From assembly GCA_014843695.1 (NCBI GenBank), contig CM026394.1, forward strand, positions 35,334,670 through 35,398,669: a DNA stretch of 64,000 nt, read 5' to 3'. How positions within the stretch are numbered: the first letter of the stretch is position 1; each line of letters starts with the position of its first letter. Made by a program: the position numbers and the translations under genes. The notes beneath the pieces are model-generated. The model did no database searches. It worked only from the letters and a program-made list of their open reading frames with translations, and was not told the DNA's origin. Origin of the DNA: Archivesica marissinica (Eukaryota; Mollusca; Bivalvia; Venerida; Vesicomyidae). Below, piece after piece: positions 11,228 through 24,500 of this stretch.

Positions 11228-11515
11228 AAGATCGCAGGTTCGATCCCCCGTCTGACCCCCCCCGTCTAACCCCCCCCCCGTCTGACCCCCCCCCCCCCGT
11301 CGACCTAATAAAATTAACAGTCTTTCAGATGGACGTTAAACCGAGGTCTCGTGTCGGTGCTGTACACCGTGCACGTCAAAGAACCAGAGGATACTCTGGA
11401 ATGAGTCTCTGTCTGTATCATTGCACTATCCTCCAAACATCTAAAATGACTAATCTCGTCAGGAGGCGTCGCTCATATGGGCAACCGGTAGCGACGATAA
11501 ATAAACGTAAAATAC
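11228..11515 (+). mobile_element. SINE family A copy, head truncated, with C-runs
   Basis: Starts inside the B-box (gcaggttcgatcccccgtct), followed by long C homopolymers that may be unstable or miscalled. The body is typical and ends with the stem-loop gcgtcgctcatatggg...tagcgacg and ataaataaacg. Confidence 0.9.
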
Positions 11516-11591
11516 ACTCAGATAAGATTCTGCTGTGCGATAGTATGAGACAGACATGTATATACCTGTTAGTTATGTTGTTTCTGTTATT

Positions 11592-11800
11592 TAGTGGTCG
11601 TCCGGGGCCGAGTGGTTCACGTCGTTGACTTCAAATAACGTGTCCGTCACAGCTGTATGTTCGAATCTCACAGGTGTCGCATTCCATCAATTAAGGAAGC
11701 TATTCAGTTGGCTCGCGGAAGGTCGGTGATTATACACGGGTGCCCGTCCACCGTGCCTGACCTGCTATCCGGAGGGACACCCGAGGTCTTCCTTTCAAAC
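11592..11800 (+). mobile_element. SINE family C copy (5' part)
   Basis: Head ggccgagtggttcacgtcg and B-box gttcgaatctcac, then cgcggaaggtcggtgatta, gtgcccgtccaccgtgcctg and cccgaggtcttccttt. The 3' tail is missing. Confidence 0.85.
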
Positions 11801-12480
11801 GTTTTATTTCATACATGCATAATGTTTACATACAGCAAACAGAATTAGCATTATCATATGTACATACGTAATATTCTAAATCACACAACACACATAGCAG
11901 CATGATTATAATATTAGCACATATCTGAGAACACAAAGAGGAGAAGCGACTATCTGGTATTTCTTGTTTGTGGGTCTACGTTTTCTAAGCAGAGTTTGAA
12001 CGTATATCACATCCTGGAACAGCGTTTCCTGACACCCTCACGGCAAGTACCGAGCGCGAATGCGATCCGCCATGCCAGAGGGATAGAACTTGTTAAATGA
12101 GTTCGAAGTTGCTACAATTTAGAAGGGAATTAATATGTATATGAGTACCTGTCCAATCATGTGGAACTGTTTATTTAGGTTTAAAATGTCGTTGTGCAAT
12201 ATTGTTATACTACGCATGCTACCAATATAGAGTATATGTGAATAATAATTTAAGAAACAAAATATATATATGTACATTCAAGTTACAGTACATTGTATAT
12301 TTTTATACAAAGTGTAAGTAAATAATGGTGGGACACATACACCATGTAACCGTGTTGATGGCATGTTATATGCATCACACCACCTTTCACTCATATGTGG
12401 TAAGGTGCACATTTCAGAATAGTAAAATAGTTATAGTGTGCTGATAGTCATATAAACCAAACACTGGTTTACATGTAACA
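11801..12480. other. AT-rich non-coding DNA
   Basis: I see no exon, repeat family or structured element that can be supported here. Confidence 0.4.
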
Positions 12481-12599
12481 TGATAACATCTGTTGGAATA
12501 ACACCCGTAGTTGTCATCCTAACGAAACGAAATGTTAGGATAACTTGGGTGTTGTGTAACATTATATTGTTGTGAATAACAGTGTGTCTACGTGGCTCC

Positions 12600-12755
12600 A
12601 TTACTTGTCTAGTGCATTACTTCCTCCACAATTAATACCTGGAGAGCGGCCATACCACCCGGGATCTTTCCCACCAATAATAGCTGGAGAGTCGCCATAT
12701 GACATAAACTGTTGGTGCGACTTCAAACCACAAAAAAGAAACAAACAAACAAATG
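12600..12755 (+). mobile_element. SINE family C 3' tail
   Basis: Carries the 3' words of the family (caataatagctggagagtcg, ccatatgacataaactgttg) and ends in an A-rich tail with repeated aaac units. It is the best view of the family's 3' end in this window. Confidence 0.8.
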
Positions 12756-12966
12756 TGTCATAGTCTCTGTCTCCGATACAGGTCTGTGTTATTTATCATA
12801 GTGTGTGTCTAGTTATATTACTTGGCAACATTAAACTGAGACTCATTAATCTCCGCCAAAGCCTTCGTAAGTTTCCGTGAACTACGACCAGGACATACGT
12901 TAGGTTTTTACCGTTAATATTTGAATCAAGTCAGTAAGTAAGTGTACCATAATCTAAAGCTCATAT

Positions 12967-12972
12967 TTTATT
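12967..12972 (-). terminator. Probable polyadenylation signal of gene B
   Basis: AATAAA on the minus strand, 117 nt past the stop codon of exon 8. Confidence 0.4.
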
Positions 12973-13088
12973 TCGGAATTCCGATTATTAACGAAGTAAG
13001 TTCACGGAATATGCAAATGTCTCAGTTTAATATTGCAAAACAATATGTAAGATGTTGATGACGTGTTATTGTTGTCATTTTGACGTCC

Positions 13089-13253
13089 TCACGATTCGTC
13101 ACCTTCATTCAGTAGCTTCTGATATCCGTCTTTGATGACGGTGTTGTGACGATAACGTTTGTAGCAAATCCATGTTGCGATGACCGTAAACGTCAAGGCG
13201 GCCATCGATACAGATACGGCAATAATGCTGGCCATTTGGTACGCCGACGGCGG
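13089..13253 (-). CDS. Gene B exon 8: membrane helix and cytoplasmic tail (terminal)
   Basis: Acceptor gttgtcactttcag, then PPSAYQ, a 20-plus-residue hydrophobic helix ending ATWIC, the basic stop-transfer YKRYRH and a short tail KDGYQKLLNEGDES, followed by TGA at 13091-13089. A different frame on the same strand (ORF 13344-13105) is a shadow. Confidence 0.75.
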   Translation of the reverse strand, partial: PPSAYQMASIIAVSVSMAALTFTVIATWICYKRYRHNTVIKDGYQKLLNEGDES

Positions 13254-15500
13254 CTGAAAGTGACAACAGTATACAGACCAGATATACAGACAGACCAGTG
13301 AAGTGTCTCATAGTGGTACAAATTATACAATGTATAGCACACAATTTAATTACAACAATTAGTAACCAGACACTTGTATCTGGGCAATTAATCTATAGTG
13401 GTGATTTATTAAACATTAAAACATGCCCAGATATCAACTAAATTTATTATGTGATTAGCAGGGATTTGGCGAATGACATGGACATGTAATAAATTACAGT
13501 ACGATTGCATCAAGTGAATCTTTCAATTACATTATGATTACATCGGTAAACATTACATTATGAGATTACATCGGTAAACATTACATTATGATTACATCGG
13601 TTAACATTACATTATGATTACATCGGTAAGCATTACATTACGATTACATCGGTAAACATTACATTATGATTACATCGGTAAACATTACATTATGATTACA
13701 TCGGTAAACGCTTCAATTACATTACGATTACAAAACATTACATTACGATTACATCGGTAAACATTACATTATGATTACATCGGTAAACATTACATTACGA
13801 TTACATCGGTAAACGCTTCAATTACATTACGATTACATCGGTAAGCATTACATTACGATTACATCGGTACACATTACATCATGATTACATCGGTAAACAT
13901 TACATTACGATTACATCGGTAAACATTACATTATGATTACCTCGGTAAACGCTTCAATTACATTACGATTACATCGGTAAACATTACATTACTATTACAT
14001 CGGTAAACATTACAGTACGATTACATCGGTAAAACATTAAATTACATCGGTAAAACGTTCAATTACATCGGTAAAACATTCAATTACATCGGTAAAACAT
14101 TCAATTACATTACGATTACATCGGTAAAACATTCAATTACATCGGTAAAACGTTCAATTACATCGGTAAAACATTCAATTACATTACGATTACATCGGTA
14201 AAACATTCAATTACATCGGTAAAACATTCAATTACATCGGTAAAATATTCAATTACATTACGATTAACATGAGCATACATACGTTCTGACATACCTGTAT
14301 TAGAGCCAGACACTTATCTGGATCCAAGTCACATCCTACGATCAAATCATCAACTATGGAAGTGAACCAGCCCCATGGTTTGAAACTGAAAACAAAGAAA
14401 GATTCTAATTCCGTAACTAATTCAAGCCTGTGCTTGAATAACGACACATAATCCTCACTATTGAGGGAGTGCCGAAATCACCAAGAAGAAGAAGATTTTT
14501 TTTTTTTAGTTTACGTTTATTTATCGTCGCTACCGGTTGCCCATATGAGCGACGCCTCCTGAAGAGATTAGTTATTTTAGATTTTGGAGGATAGTGCATG
14601 ATACAGACAGAGACCCATTCCAGAATCTCCTCTGGTTCTTTTACGTGCACGGTGTAAAGCACCGACACGAGACCTCGGTTTAACGTCCCATCTGAAAGAC
14701 TGTTAATTTTATTAGGGTCAGACGGGGGATCGAACCTGCGATCCCTGGATTACCAGTCCAGCGTGTTACCACTGGACTACAGTTACAGTTACCAAACAAA
14801 TGTTTATTACATGACTTACATAGACTAATACGAATATCGGTCAAAACTTATGCAAATTTATATATTATGGAAATTTATATATTAAGAAGAAGAACTCGAT
14901 GTTAAGCGTTTTATCCTAATCAAGTGACGTCATCTTTAATTGCAGTATGCTTATCTCTAACCCATCTATCTCTAAGCCACTAAACCTGGTCTATATGATT
15001 GTGTTTGTTTTGTTGGGGATTTCAGCAGCTTATGTGATATGGCAACTCGCCAGCTATTGTGGGTGACATTCCGAACACTATTTCAGACACAGACTGGTTC
15101 CCCGGGTAGAACCACCGACCTTCCGCAATACCGTTGGATAGCTTCTTCACTTTAAAGAATGCGACACCACCCGTAATGGGATTCGAACCAACAGCGGTGA
15201 CGGGCACGTTATTTGAAGTCAACTACCTTAACCACTACGCCACGGAGGTCCCTTTGTCCACATGACAGGTTTTTAAAAAATACTTTTGCTCGATTGCGAA
15301 ACAAGTTTTTACAACATTAGATAAATCGCTCTCGAAATTTCATTCCTGATGGAACCCACATTTCCTAGTAGCCCACTTGCTCCAATCTTATCTTACTAAA
15401 TAAATAATACAAACTTGTTAAATGTGTCTGCTTCACCGGGACAGGAATTTGTAACACACAGCAAAGCTTTCGTCATCTGAAAGTACGGATAATAATAATA

Positions 15501-15533
<33 letters not shown>

Positions 15534-18500
15534 TATGGAATATCATAAATAACGTATAACTTATATATATATATGTGTGTGTCTGTCAGGTTCCTGCTTA
15601 TCACTTACAAGTTAAAGCGACACTACATCGTTAAAAATGTAAATTTCTACAGAATGTAATTTCCTACCATATGGTATAATTTTTAGCCCGACGATTCGAA
15701 GAATAATGAGGGCTATTGAACTCGCCCTGGCGTCGCCCACCGCCACCAGCTACGTGCCTGAGTTATGTTTACAGCATCCCAGCAAGACGAGTTTAGTGCA
15801 ATTGAGTATGAATCAGTGTACACGGTGTGTGACAGGTTATTCTTGGGAAATCCCGAATGGAAACCCACCGAAACCTGCTAACCAGGTATGTGTAAATTGT
15901 TCTTCCATCTATTAATAAACCGCGGTACTTACCTCAGCTTCCGGTGTTGAACAAGTGTCACGTGAATCCCTGTCCTCACCATATGTATACATCGTCATAA
16001 TTATCGTCATAAGCGTGTAAATGATTGTTTTTACATCTATTAATAAACTGCGGTACTTACCTCAGCTTCCGGTGTTGAACAAGTGTCACGTGATTCCCTA
16101 TCCTCACCATATGCATCGTCATAATCACCGTCATAAGCGTGTAAATTATTGTTCTACCATCTATTAATAAACCGCGGTACTTACCTCAGCTTCCGGTGTT
16201 GAACAAGTGTCACGTGATTCCCTATCCTCACCATATGCATCGTCATAATCACCGTCATAAGCATCGTCATCATAAGTATCGTCATCATAATCCTATAATA
16301 CAATTAAAAAAATCATTTGTTCTTTCATAACATACAAACCTAATGTCCACATGTTAGTGTTACACATACCACTATATCTATCTATCTTCCGCTAATGTCG
16401 AACCCCTCGCGGGGACGTAGACATGTTGCGCGTCAAAAACCGCAAAGGAGTTAAAAGTATGAGTAGTTAAAAGTATAATTTAAGGTTGTTTTTTTTTTTT
16501 TTTGGTGAAACCTTACGGCTTCGTTTATTTTCATTTCATACAATATTTACATAATGATCGACATTCTACAATTGACAATATGTAATATATCTTTTAACAA
16601 GTAGTTGCGATAGCTTAAAAAACATCCTAATTACAGCAATATCATATTTGATAAGGTCAAACATGAGCAAATATGTGCTCCACTTGTGACATAAAACGTT
16701 TCATAAATGCAGATACAGTATTGCGACTGCTTAGGTATGTAAATAATATCTTTAGTTCATTATAAAAAAGTAACGAGATAGGGTAAGAGATAGTTCTCTT
16801 GTTACTCAAAAAATAAGATTTATAGAATTTAAGAAGGTAATGAAAATAAGTTGTGGTACAAGTTTAAAAGCAGCTGCGCAGAACAACTAGGGACTGGCAT
16901 GTTCAATATGGCAAACTGCCGTATTGAATTGCTCTATGGTAGGGATATGGACAACTAGTCATATAAACAGTGTGTATGCACAGGAACTTGAAATGTTATC
17001 CATAAGCCACCAAATGTCTCGTACCTCTATCCTAGGGCACCCCCCCTCTATTAAATATGGTGGCTTATGGATAACATTTCAAGTTCCTGTGTTGTATGTT
17101 ATAAAATATACAGACGGATCTGTAGTCCAGTGGTTAACACGTTGGACTGGTAATCCAGGGGTCGCAGGTTCGATCCCCCGTCTGACACTAATAAAATTAA
17201 CAGTCTTTCAGGTGGGACTTTAAACCGAGGTCTCGTGTCGGTGCTTTACACCGTGCACGTAAACGAAACATAGTATTCTCTGGAATGTGTCTCTGTCTGT
17301 ATCATAACCTGGTTACTTCACTGCTTCTGTGACAGAATGGTTAACGGCGAATAGTGGAAATGAAGTCAACAACCGTAATCACCCGGCCACGTGCAGTGCG
17401 GTAACATCGTGTTTGTAGCATGACTTAGCCACTTTCCTCATTATTTGGCATGCTGCCAGCTAGCGTCACGTGCATGGCGTTACGCACGTGTTTTTAGAAT
17501 GTTTCTGTCCATTGATGACCTCGTATACTGTTAGCTAAGGTCACTTGCCACATACCTCATTACCTCGTATGATGTCACTTAGGAGCACGTGCCACTTACC
17601 TTATTACCTCGCATAATGTCAGCTAGGGTCACGTGCAGAGCGGTAACCACGTGTTTGTAACATGTCTCCGTCATATTCTTTCGTTTAAGATCACAGATAA
17701 GCGGTAAGGCTTCGGCAGTGAACAGCATTGGCTGAAAAAGGTGACAGTATGCAGTTATTATATAACACTTCTAGAGGGTGAGCTAATGGTCACGTTTGTT
17801 TTCCGAACTTAGAACAAATAAGATACTAGCTTCCGATTTAATCCATTTGTTCTTGTATATTAATGTTACAACATGATGTAAATATTGATAAAATATGCTT
17901 AAACTAACAAATACCAAAGCATGGTCCAGATCATACCCGGAAACTGTTTTTTCTTAAGAAGCCGACATTTTGTATTTGTTGGAATTATCTCATTACAGAA
18001 TTCACAGTACAAAGCAATCGCATCGCCTGTGAGACTCGAGGTTGTTCAGTGGCATACCTGTGTGGAACGGAATGTTAGTCTCTTCTGTATCTGTACGATG
18101 ACGAGTTACAGTCTCGCACCACGAGAGAGCAGGAACTAAAACGAAGACCCCCCCCCCCCACTGTAGGCAGAATACAGAAGGAAACCACCTGCATTCTGCC
18201 ATCATCAGATTTCACCAAAGACCTCATATCCCTTATTTGCCTCAACTACATATATCAACACTCTCCTTCATCAATCCTTCATGTATTTCGCCATCCGTGT
18301 TATCGACTAATATATCCCTTCAACGATGTCGTCAATACGACACTTAATCACCTTAGTTTATAATATAGGAGTGTTAACTAAACTTCTTAGTACACTCGTC
18401 CATATGGTTCGCCGGAGGCGAGGGTAAATACGCTCAATCATCATCATCGTCGATACGACTTACCCATTCTCGGCAGAAGACACACCTTCATTCCTCACAT

Positions 18501-21500
18501 GGACGGTACCCCACCCCTTACAAGACTTACATGCACCACTTTGGTTTCACACAATTGGGAGAGAACTGCTACTGTTTACTCTGATCGAATTCGTGACAAA
18601 CAATGGCTGCTGGCCCCCGACAACATACCCACACACTAACTGAAGCTGCTGGCCCACATAACATACCCACCCATTAACTGAAGCTGCCGGCCCAGACAAC
18701 ACACTAACTGAAGCTGCTGGTCCGGACAACATACAAACACATACACTGACGCTGCTGGCCCAGACAACATACACACACATTAACTGAAGCTGCTGGCCCA
18801 GGCAACATACACACACATAAACTGACGCTGCTGGCCCAGGCAACATACCAACACACTAACTGAAGCTGCTGGCCCAGACAACATACACACACACATAAAC
18901 TGACGCTGCTGGCCCAGGCAACATACCAACACACTAACTGACGCTGCTGGCCCAGACAACATACCAACACATTAACTGACGCTGCTGGCCCAGACAACAT
19001 GCCAACACACTAACTGACGCTGCTGGCCCAGACAACATACCAACACATTAACTGACGCTGCTGGCCCAGGCAACATACCAACACGCTACACGAAGAACCA
19101 CGCAAATGAGCTTACACCTGACTTAACACTAATATATCAAGCATCACTGTAGCAGGGAGAAGTCCCATCAAATTGAATGGAAGCCACAGTTAACCATATA
19201 TTCAAGAAATATGACCACATCAACTCTGCAAACTACAGACACATCTCGCTCACATTTGTTTGCTGCAAGATGCCCGAGCATATCATTCACATCCAGATAC
19301 TGGGGCATTATCTCGACACTCAACACATCCTACTAGAAAACCAACACGGTTTCAGGAAGAAACCAAGTTGTTCATAGCACTCCAAGACTCTCGTCAGGTC
19401 TTGACAAGAGCGAACAGATTGACGCTGTATTATTCGATTTTAGAAAAGCGTTTGATAAGGTTCCCCAAGAGTGTCTAGCAGCGAAACTACTCCACTACAG
19501 GATTAGAGGTAACACCATACTCTGGATCAATACTATTCTGTCTCATAGAAATCATGGTTGAAGTCCATCCACTTAATCGACAGTCAAATCCGGTGTTCCT
19601 CGGGGTTCAGTCATAGGGCCGCGCCTCTTCCTCTACATAAATGACATACCCGCAAATGTCGCGCCGCGGATGCTAGCCTCTTGTATCGGAATGTACTCTC
19701 TACTGATGACATCAACACACTACAAGACGACCTGGACACACTCATCCAGAGGTGGGGAGAAGACTGGGTGATGCCTTTTAACTACAGCAAATGAACCACA
19801 TACAACATCCCGCGGCCAAGACCTTCGTCAAAGATGGCAAGTGATTGGGTGTCCACATCTCAGATACCTATCCTAGAATGGCAATGCAGCCGCCACAATC
19901 AAGAAGCGCAACAGCTACATGATCTTCCCCAGACGAAATCTGACGAGCTGCCGACACATCAAAGCACTATTCTTTAGTATGAAACAACAGCACATACGGA
20001 TCGTATACAGCCACGAATATCAGCCAGATCGAGGCTGACTAACGACGATCAGAGAGATTCGTCAAGGGCGAATACAATACGACAAGCAATAACAACCACA
20101 AGGTCCATAACCTTGGTTGGATGACAACGCAAGAACGGAGCTCTTGGTATACATAATCGTCCACTAGCTCATCGACATCTCTTCATCATTCGTCCTGCCA
20201 GTTTCCCTCAACATTAGAGACAACTCACTAAAGAGACTGGTCACATTCTGCCGAAGTGATATCTACCGACACACCTTCAATCTCTCGGACATCAGACTGT
20301 GGAACAGCCTTTACAGAGATCGTCGCCACAGCCGACACCATAGAGACATTCCGGGAAAACGGCTTCATGGTATCTACACCTTAGAGAGAGCGCATCATTG
20401 TTAACCCTGTCATATATGCGCACCTCACAAATACCTTGTATTATGCATACATTGTACAACGATGTTTGTGCAGAAGGCCCAGCGAAAGAAGGACGCCGAG
20501 TGTACGTTGGTTTTCCAATGAAATACCGTATATTCCCGTTTGGTAGTCAATCATACGTGTAAATATTGCGTGTGTTTTACGTTTATTTATCGTCGCTACC
20601 GGTTGCCAATATGAGCGACGCCTCCTGAAGAGATTAGTCATTTTCGATTTTGGAGGATAGTGCATGATACAGACAGAGACCCATTCTTTTACATGCACGG
20701 TGTAAAGCACCGACACGAGACCTCGGTTTAATGTCCCATCTCAACGACTGTTAATTGTATTAGGGTTAGACGGGGGATCGAACCTGTGATCACTGGATTA
20801 CCAGTCCATCGTGTAACCACTGGACTACAGATCCGTCTGTAAATACTGCGTAAATAACATACGCTTTAATACAACAGCTGTTGCAAAAATGGTCGATTTC
20901 TAACGGATACCGCAACATACGACAATACCACGGATGTTTGTAACGTATGGTGTCTGCAGCATTCGACAATCCACATACATTGTATATACATAGGATGCCT
21001 TAACAGTATATGAACAAATATTGTTTATATTACCACACTCACAGACGGATCTGTAGTCCAGTGGTAACCGTATATAAATAAATATTTAAAAAAAAAAAAT
21101 TCAATATGAACGATTTCGGGCTCAATCTGTCAGTGATGTCTAATCCCGACATTATATCGCCATTTTCAAAATAATGAAAAGCGCATGTGACATACATTAA
21201 TTTTTCATACTGAATATAGCTTGTTGGTGTAAGCACAAGACTCTCTCTCTCTCTATATATATATATATTTCCCCTGACTTTCTTCTTGGCAGGCGGCATG
21301 TTGTGTGTTCGCTGACGAGTTGCGTTATGACCAGAACGTGTGTGTGTTTTTACGTTTATTTATCGTCGCTACCGGTTGCCCATATGAGCGACGCCTCCTG
21401 AAGAGATTAGTTATTTTAGATTTTGGAGGATAGTGCAATGATACAGACAGAGACCCATTCCAGAATATCATCTGGTTCTTTTACGTGCACTGTGTACAGC

Positions 21501-24500
21501 ACCGACACGAGACCTCGGTTTAACCTCCGATCTGAAAGACCGTTAATTTTATTAGGGTCAGACGGGGGATCGAACCTGCGATCCCTGGATTACCAGTCCA
21601 GCGTGTTACCACTGGACTACAGATGCGTCTGTTATGACCAGAACTGGCGATGAGCCCGCTTGTATACGAAATGACGTGAGCGTCGTTGTCTCTAATTGTT
21701 CGTGAGCTATGCGTAAACAAAGCATGAACACTTCTTGAGCAGTTCGTGCTATGCGCGTATGGTTCGTGACGTGCGCGAACTATGCCGTGAAATGAACGTA
21801 CCATGATCACGTGAACAACTCGTGACAACATCCTAATAACCGCACGACCACTCAGCGACACGCTCGAATGCGTGAACGCAGCGCAAACTTAAGCGCCCAC
21901 AACGTGAACAGTTCGTGAACAATGCGCGGCATGGCGTGTAGTGGATTCCCATGGCAAGCAGTGACACGCTTTGACACGCACCGTCGGCAGTGTTTGCGCG
22001 AGGTTGCGCAGTGATCACGCATGGTTCACGCGAGTGGCACGCACATGGTACGAATATTTATGCGTGCCAATTTTAAAATTCTCTCTACGACATGGCACGG
22101 ACCCCCGCACCCTTCACACACTCCTCACGCTAGTTTACGAAGACTTTAATCATTGGCACTCCGAAGTGCGTATCATTGCGTGGACAGAAATCGTGCAAGT
22201 GTCAGTGTAGCTTAAGGCCGTGAGAATAACATGGCACGTGATATTCCGCTGTTTATATAACATACAAGCATAATGTTTACATGTTAACAATATACATAAC
22301 AATATATGAATATATAGTATAATTATATAAGTATTGTGGATTTGACCCTCCCTTGCCTGGTGTGTACAATTTTAATTTTTAATTCGAATAACGCATTTTC
22401 TTTCTCTGATAAATTTCTATATATCTTTTAAAAAGCACGTAATAAGATACATTCATTTAATGTTCGTTCAGTTTGCTATTTGACAATGAGTTCTTTCAAT
22501 CGGTTTCTTACCAAATACGTAGAGCAGTTTGCATAGTTATCAGAAATGCGAATAATGCACGGCTGAAGATCTTGTGCACACATGCTGGTAGATATCTGCG
22601 AAACCTTGATCATGTCTACTCTCCCGTCGATCAGGCTATTCCAGTAGTCAAAACGATCCTAGAATAAAAAGTATTTCATTTTTTCATACATTACATTACA
22701 ATTATAGGCTACACACAATGAAATGTTATGTTATATGTTGGGTTTTACGCCTGCATCAGCACCATTTTGTGCTATATCGCCGGTGGGCAGTTTACTTAAC
22801 AACACCTTTCCTGGGCAGGCTCCAGCGGTTAACCAGTACTTGGGTGCACCAACCTCCGTAAGAAACTGCCAACTTTTTCATATAAATGAGACACGGCCTG
22901 AGCGGGGCTCGAACCCGTGACCATCAGTGATGATAGGTTACAGTGGTATACAAGTCAGCGACCTTAACCACTCGACCACGGAGGCGGACACACAATGAAA
23001 TACGTAGAAAACAATATGAAATTATATTAGGATTTATTATTAATGCTGTATACTAAAAATGATTGCATTTTTTTCATACATTACATAGAGAATATTAGGT
23101 TACTGTCTTATACATTTTAATTTATTAGGCGAGTCGGAGAAAAAATACAAGGCGAGGCTCTGCCGAGCCTTGAATTTTTTCGGAGACGAGCCTAAAAATT
23201 AAAATTTATAAGACAGTAACCTACTATTCTATTTATCCTACATTCTGAGTGTGCACCCGACACAAAAACAAACAAACTAGCCATGGCAGCTTACAAACTC
23301 GCTACGCACTTGGTAATATGTTGCACATTGATATTTCTATTTATAGATAAATGATAAATGACAGTTCTCTGACAACAGTAGTTTCCACAGGGGTCTCATC
23401 GAGTGCTGTTAATTCATCCCAAACAACCTGAAAGTTTGCCTGTACACGACTTTCTTCTTGGGACATTTTCCAAACTCAGCAGACAACACAATGTGACGAC
23501 AGACGCTTTGTTTATTTACAAACCGTAATCTGGGTCATAAAAGTAGTCCTTCACGAAAGCTTTATTAGGCACTGACTAATAAAGCAAAATTTATTAGGCA
23601 GACCGTTTTTGTACGTTATTTCACATGAAGGTAGGATAAATTACAATTATAGGCTACACACAATGAAATACGTAGAAAACAATATGAAATTATATTAGGA
23701 TTTATTATTAATGCTGTATACTAAAAATTATTGCATTTTTTTCATACATTACATTACAATGAAATACGTAGAACACAATATGAAATTATATTAGGATTTA
23801 TTATTATTGCTGTATACTATTTAATCTGGGGAGAAAAGCAAATGGGTTGGGCTACAAGTTATGACAACATTATTTACAGGCCTTCCCATTGAAGACGGGA
23901 ATGGACGAATGGGAATTTATGTGATAAGAATTACTGCTATATATTCCTCTTATAAGTATTGAATTTGTCCAATTGTTTTCATGGAACTAGTTCCAAGCTT
24001 TCACTGGTGTGCGCATAGAAATACATGCTTGAGCTGGAATCCAGAAATAGCCAATCTATTTACGTAGTTGAAATTCTGCAACACTATTTGGTTTCCATAT
24101 GATTCGCGGATGTTCCAGTAGGAATGTGGTAGGCCCTATATACTATAATGTTGGACAGGGTTTCATGTTATTGTCAGCATGTTTACATTTAATTACTAAA
24201 GTATGCACTTTATAATGTATATACATTCACTCATCCGAGTGTGTATTATGCAGTACATTTTCAATCGTCCTTTTGTTACATATTTATATGTAATAGTTTT
24301 TCTTGTTATAAATCATCTATAGTACCCGGATGCAGATTTCGTGAGATTGGAGAGGCACTACTAAACGACAACTGCAAAACCAGATCTCTCCTCCACAACG
24401 TGCACGTGCACGTCGTCACGTCGTGACTTTGTACTCTGGAATTGCGACGTATTCTATATTTTGCACTATCTTCCGAAATAAAAACGATAACGCACATGTA

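Noticed and set aside
15706..15915. Plus-strand 69-codon frame with an acceptor-like start and good GTATGT donor
   Set aside because: No plus-strand partner exons in phase were found. The minus strand of the same DNA fits gene B in both phases. Not fully excluded.
17114..17190. tRNA gene-like sequences (A- and B-box, cloverleaf parts) here and at other SINE heads
   Set aside because: Each is followed by a SINE body, several copies are truncated, and none ends in a tRNA 3' end with a terminator. They are SINE heads, not tRNA genes.
18060..18140. Minus-strand exon-like segment (acceptor cgttttag, donor CAG|GTATGC)
   Set aside because: It enters and leaves in phase 1, which does not fit gene B exons 3 and 4 (phase 0). 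Could be an unused cryptic exon.
21520..21861. 113-codon minus frame
   Set aside because: Overlaps SINE A and the CGTGA-rich patch. No coding signature.
24306..24497. Possible cysteine-containing exons on either strand
   Set aside because: No good donor in a compatible phase on either strand.
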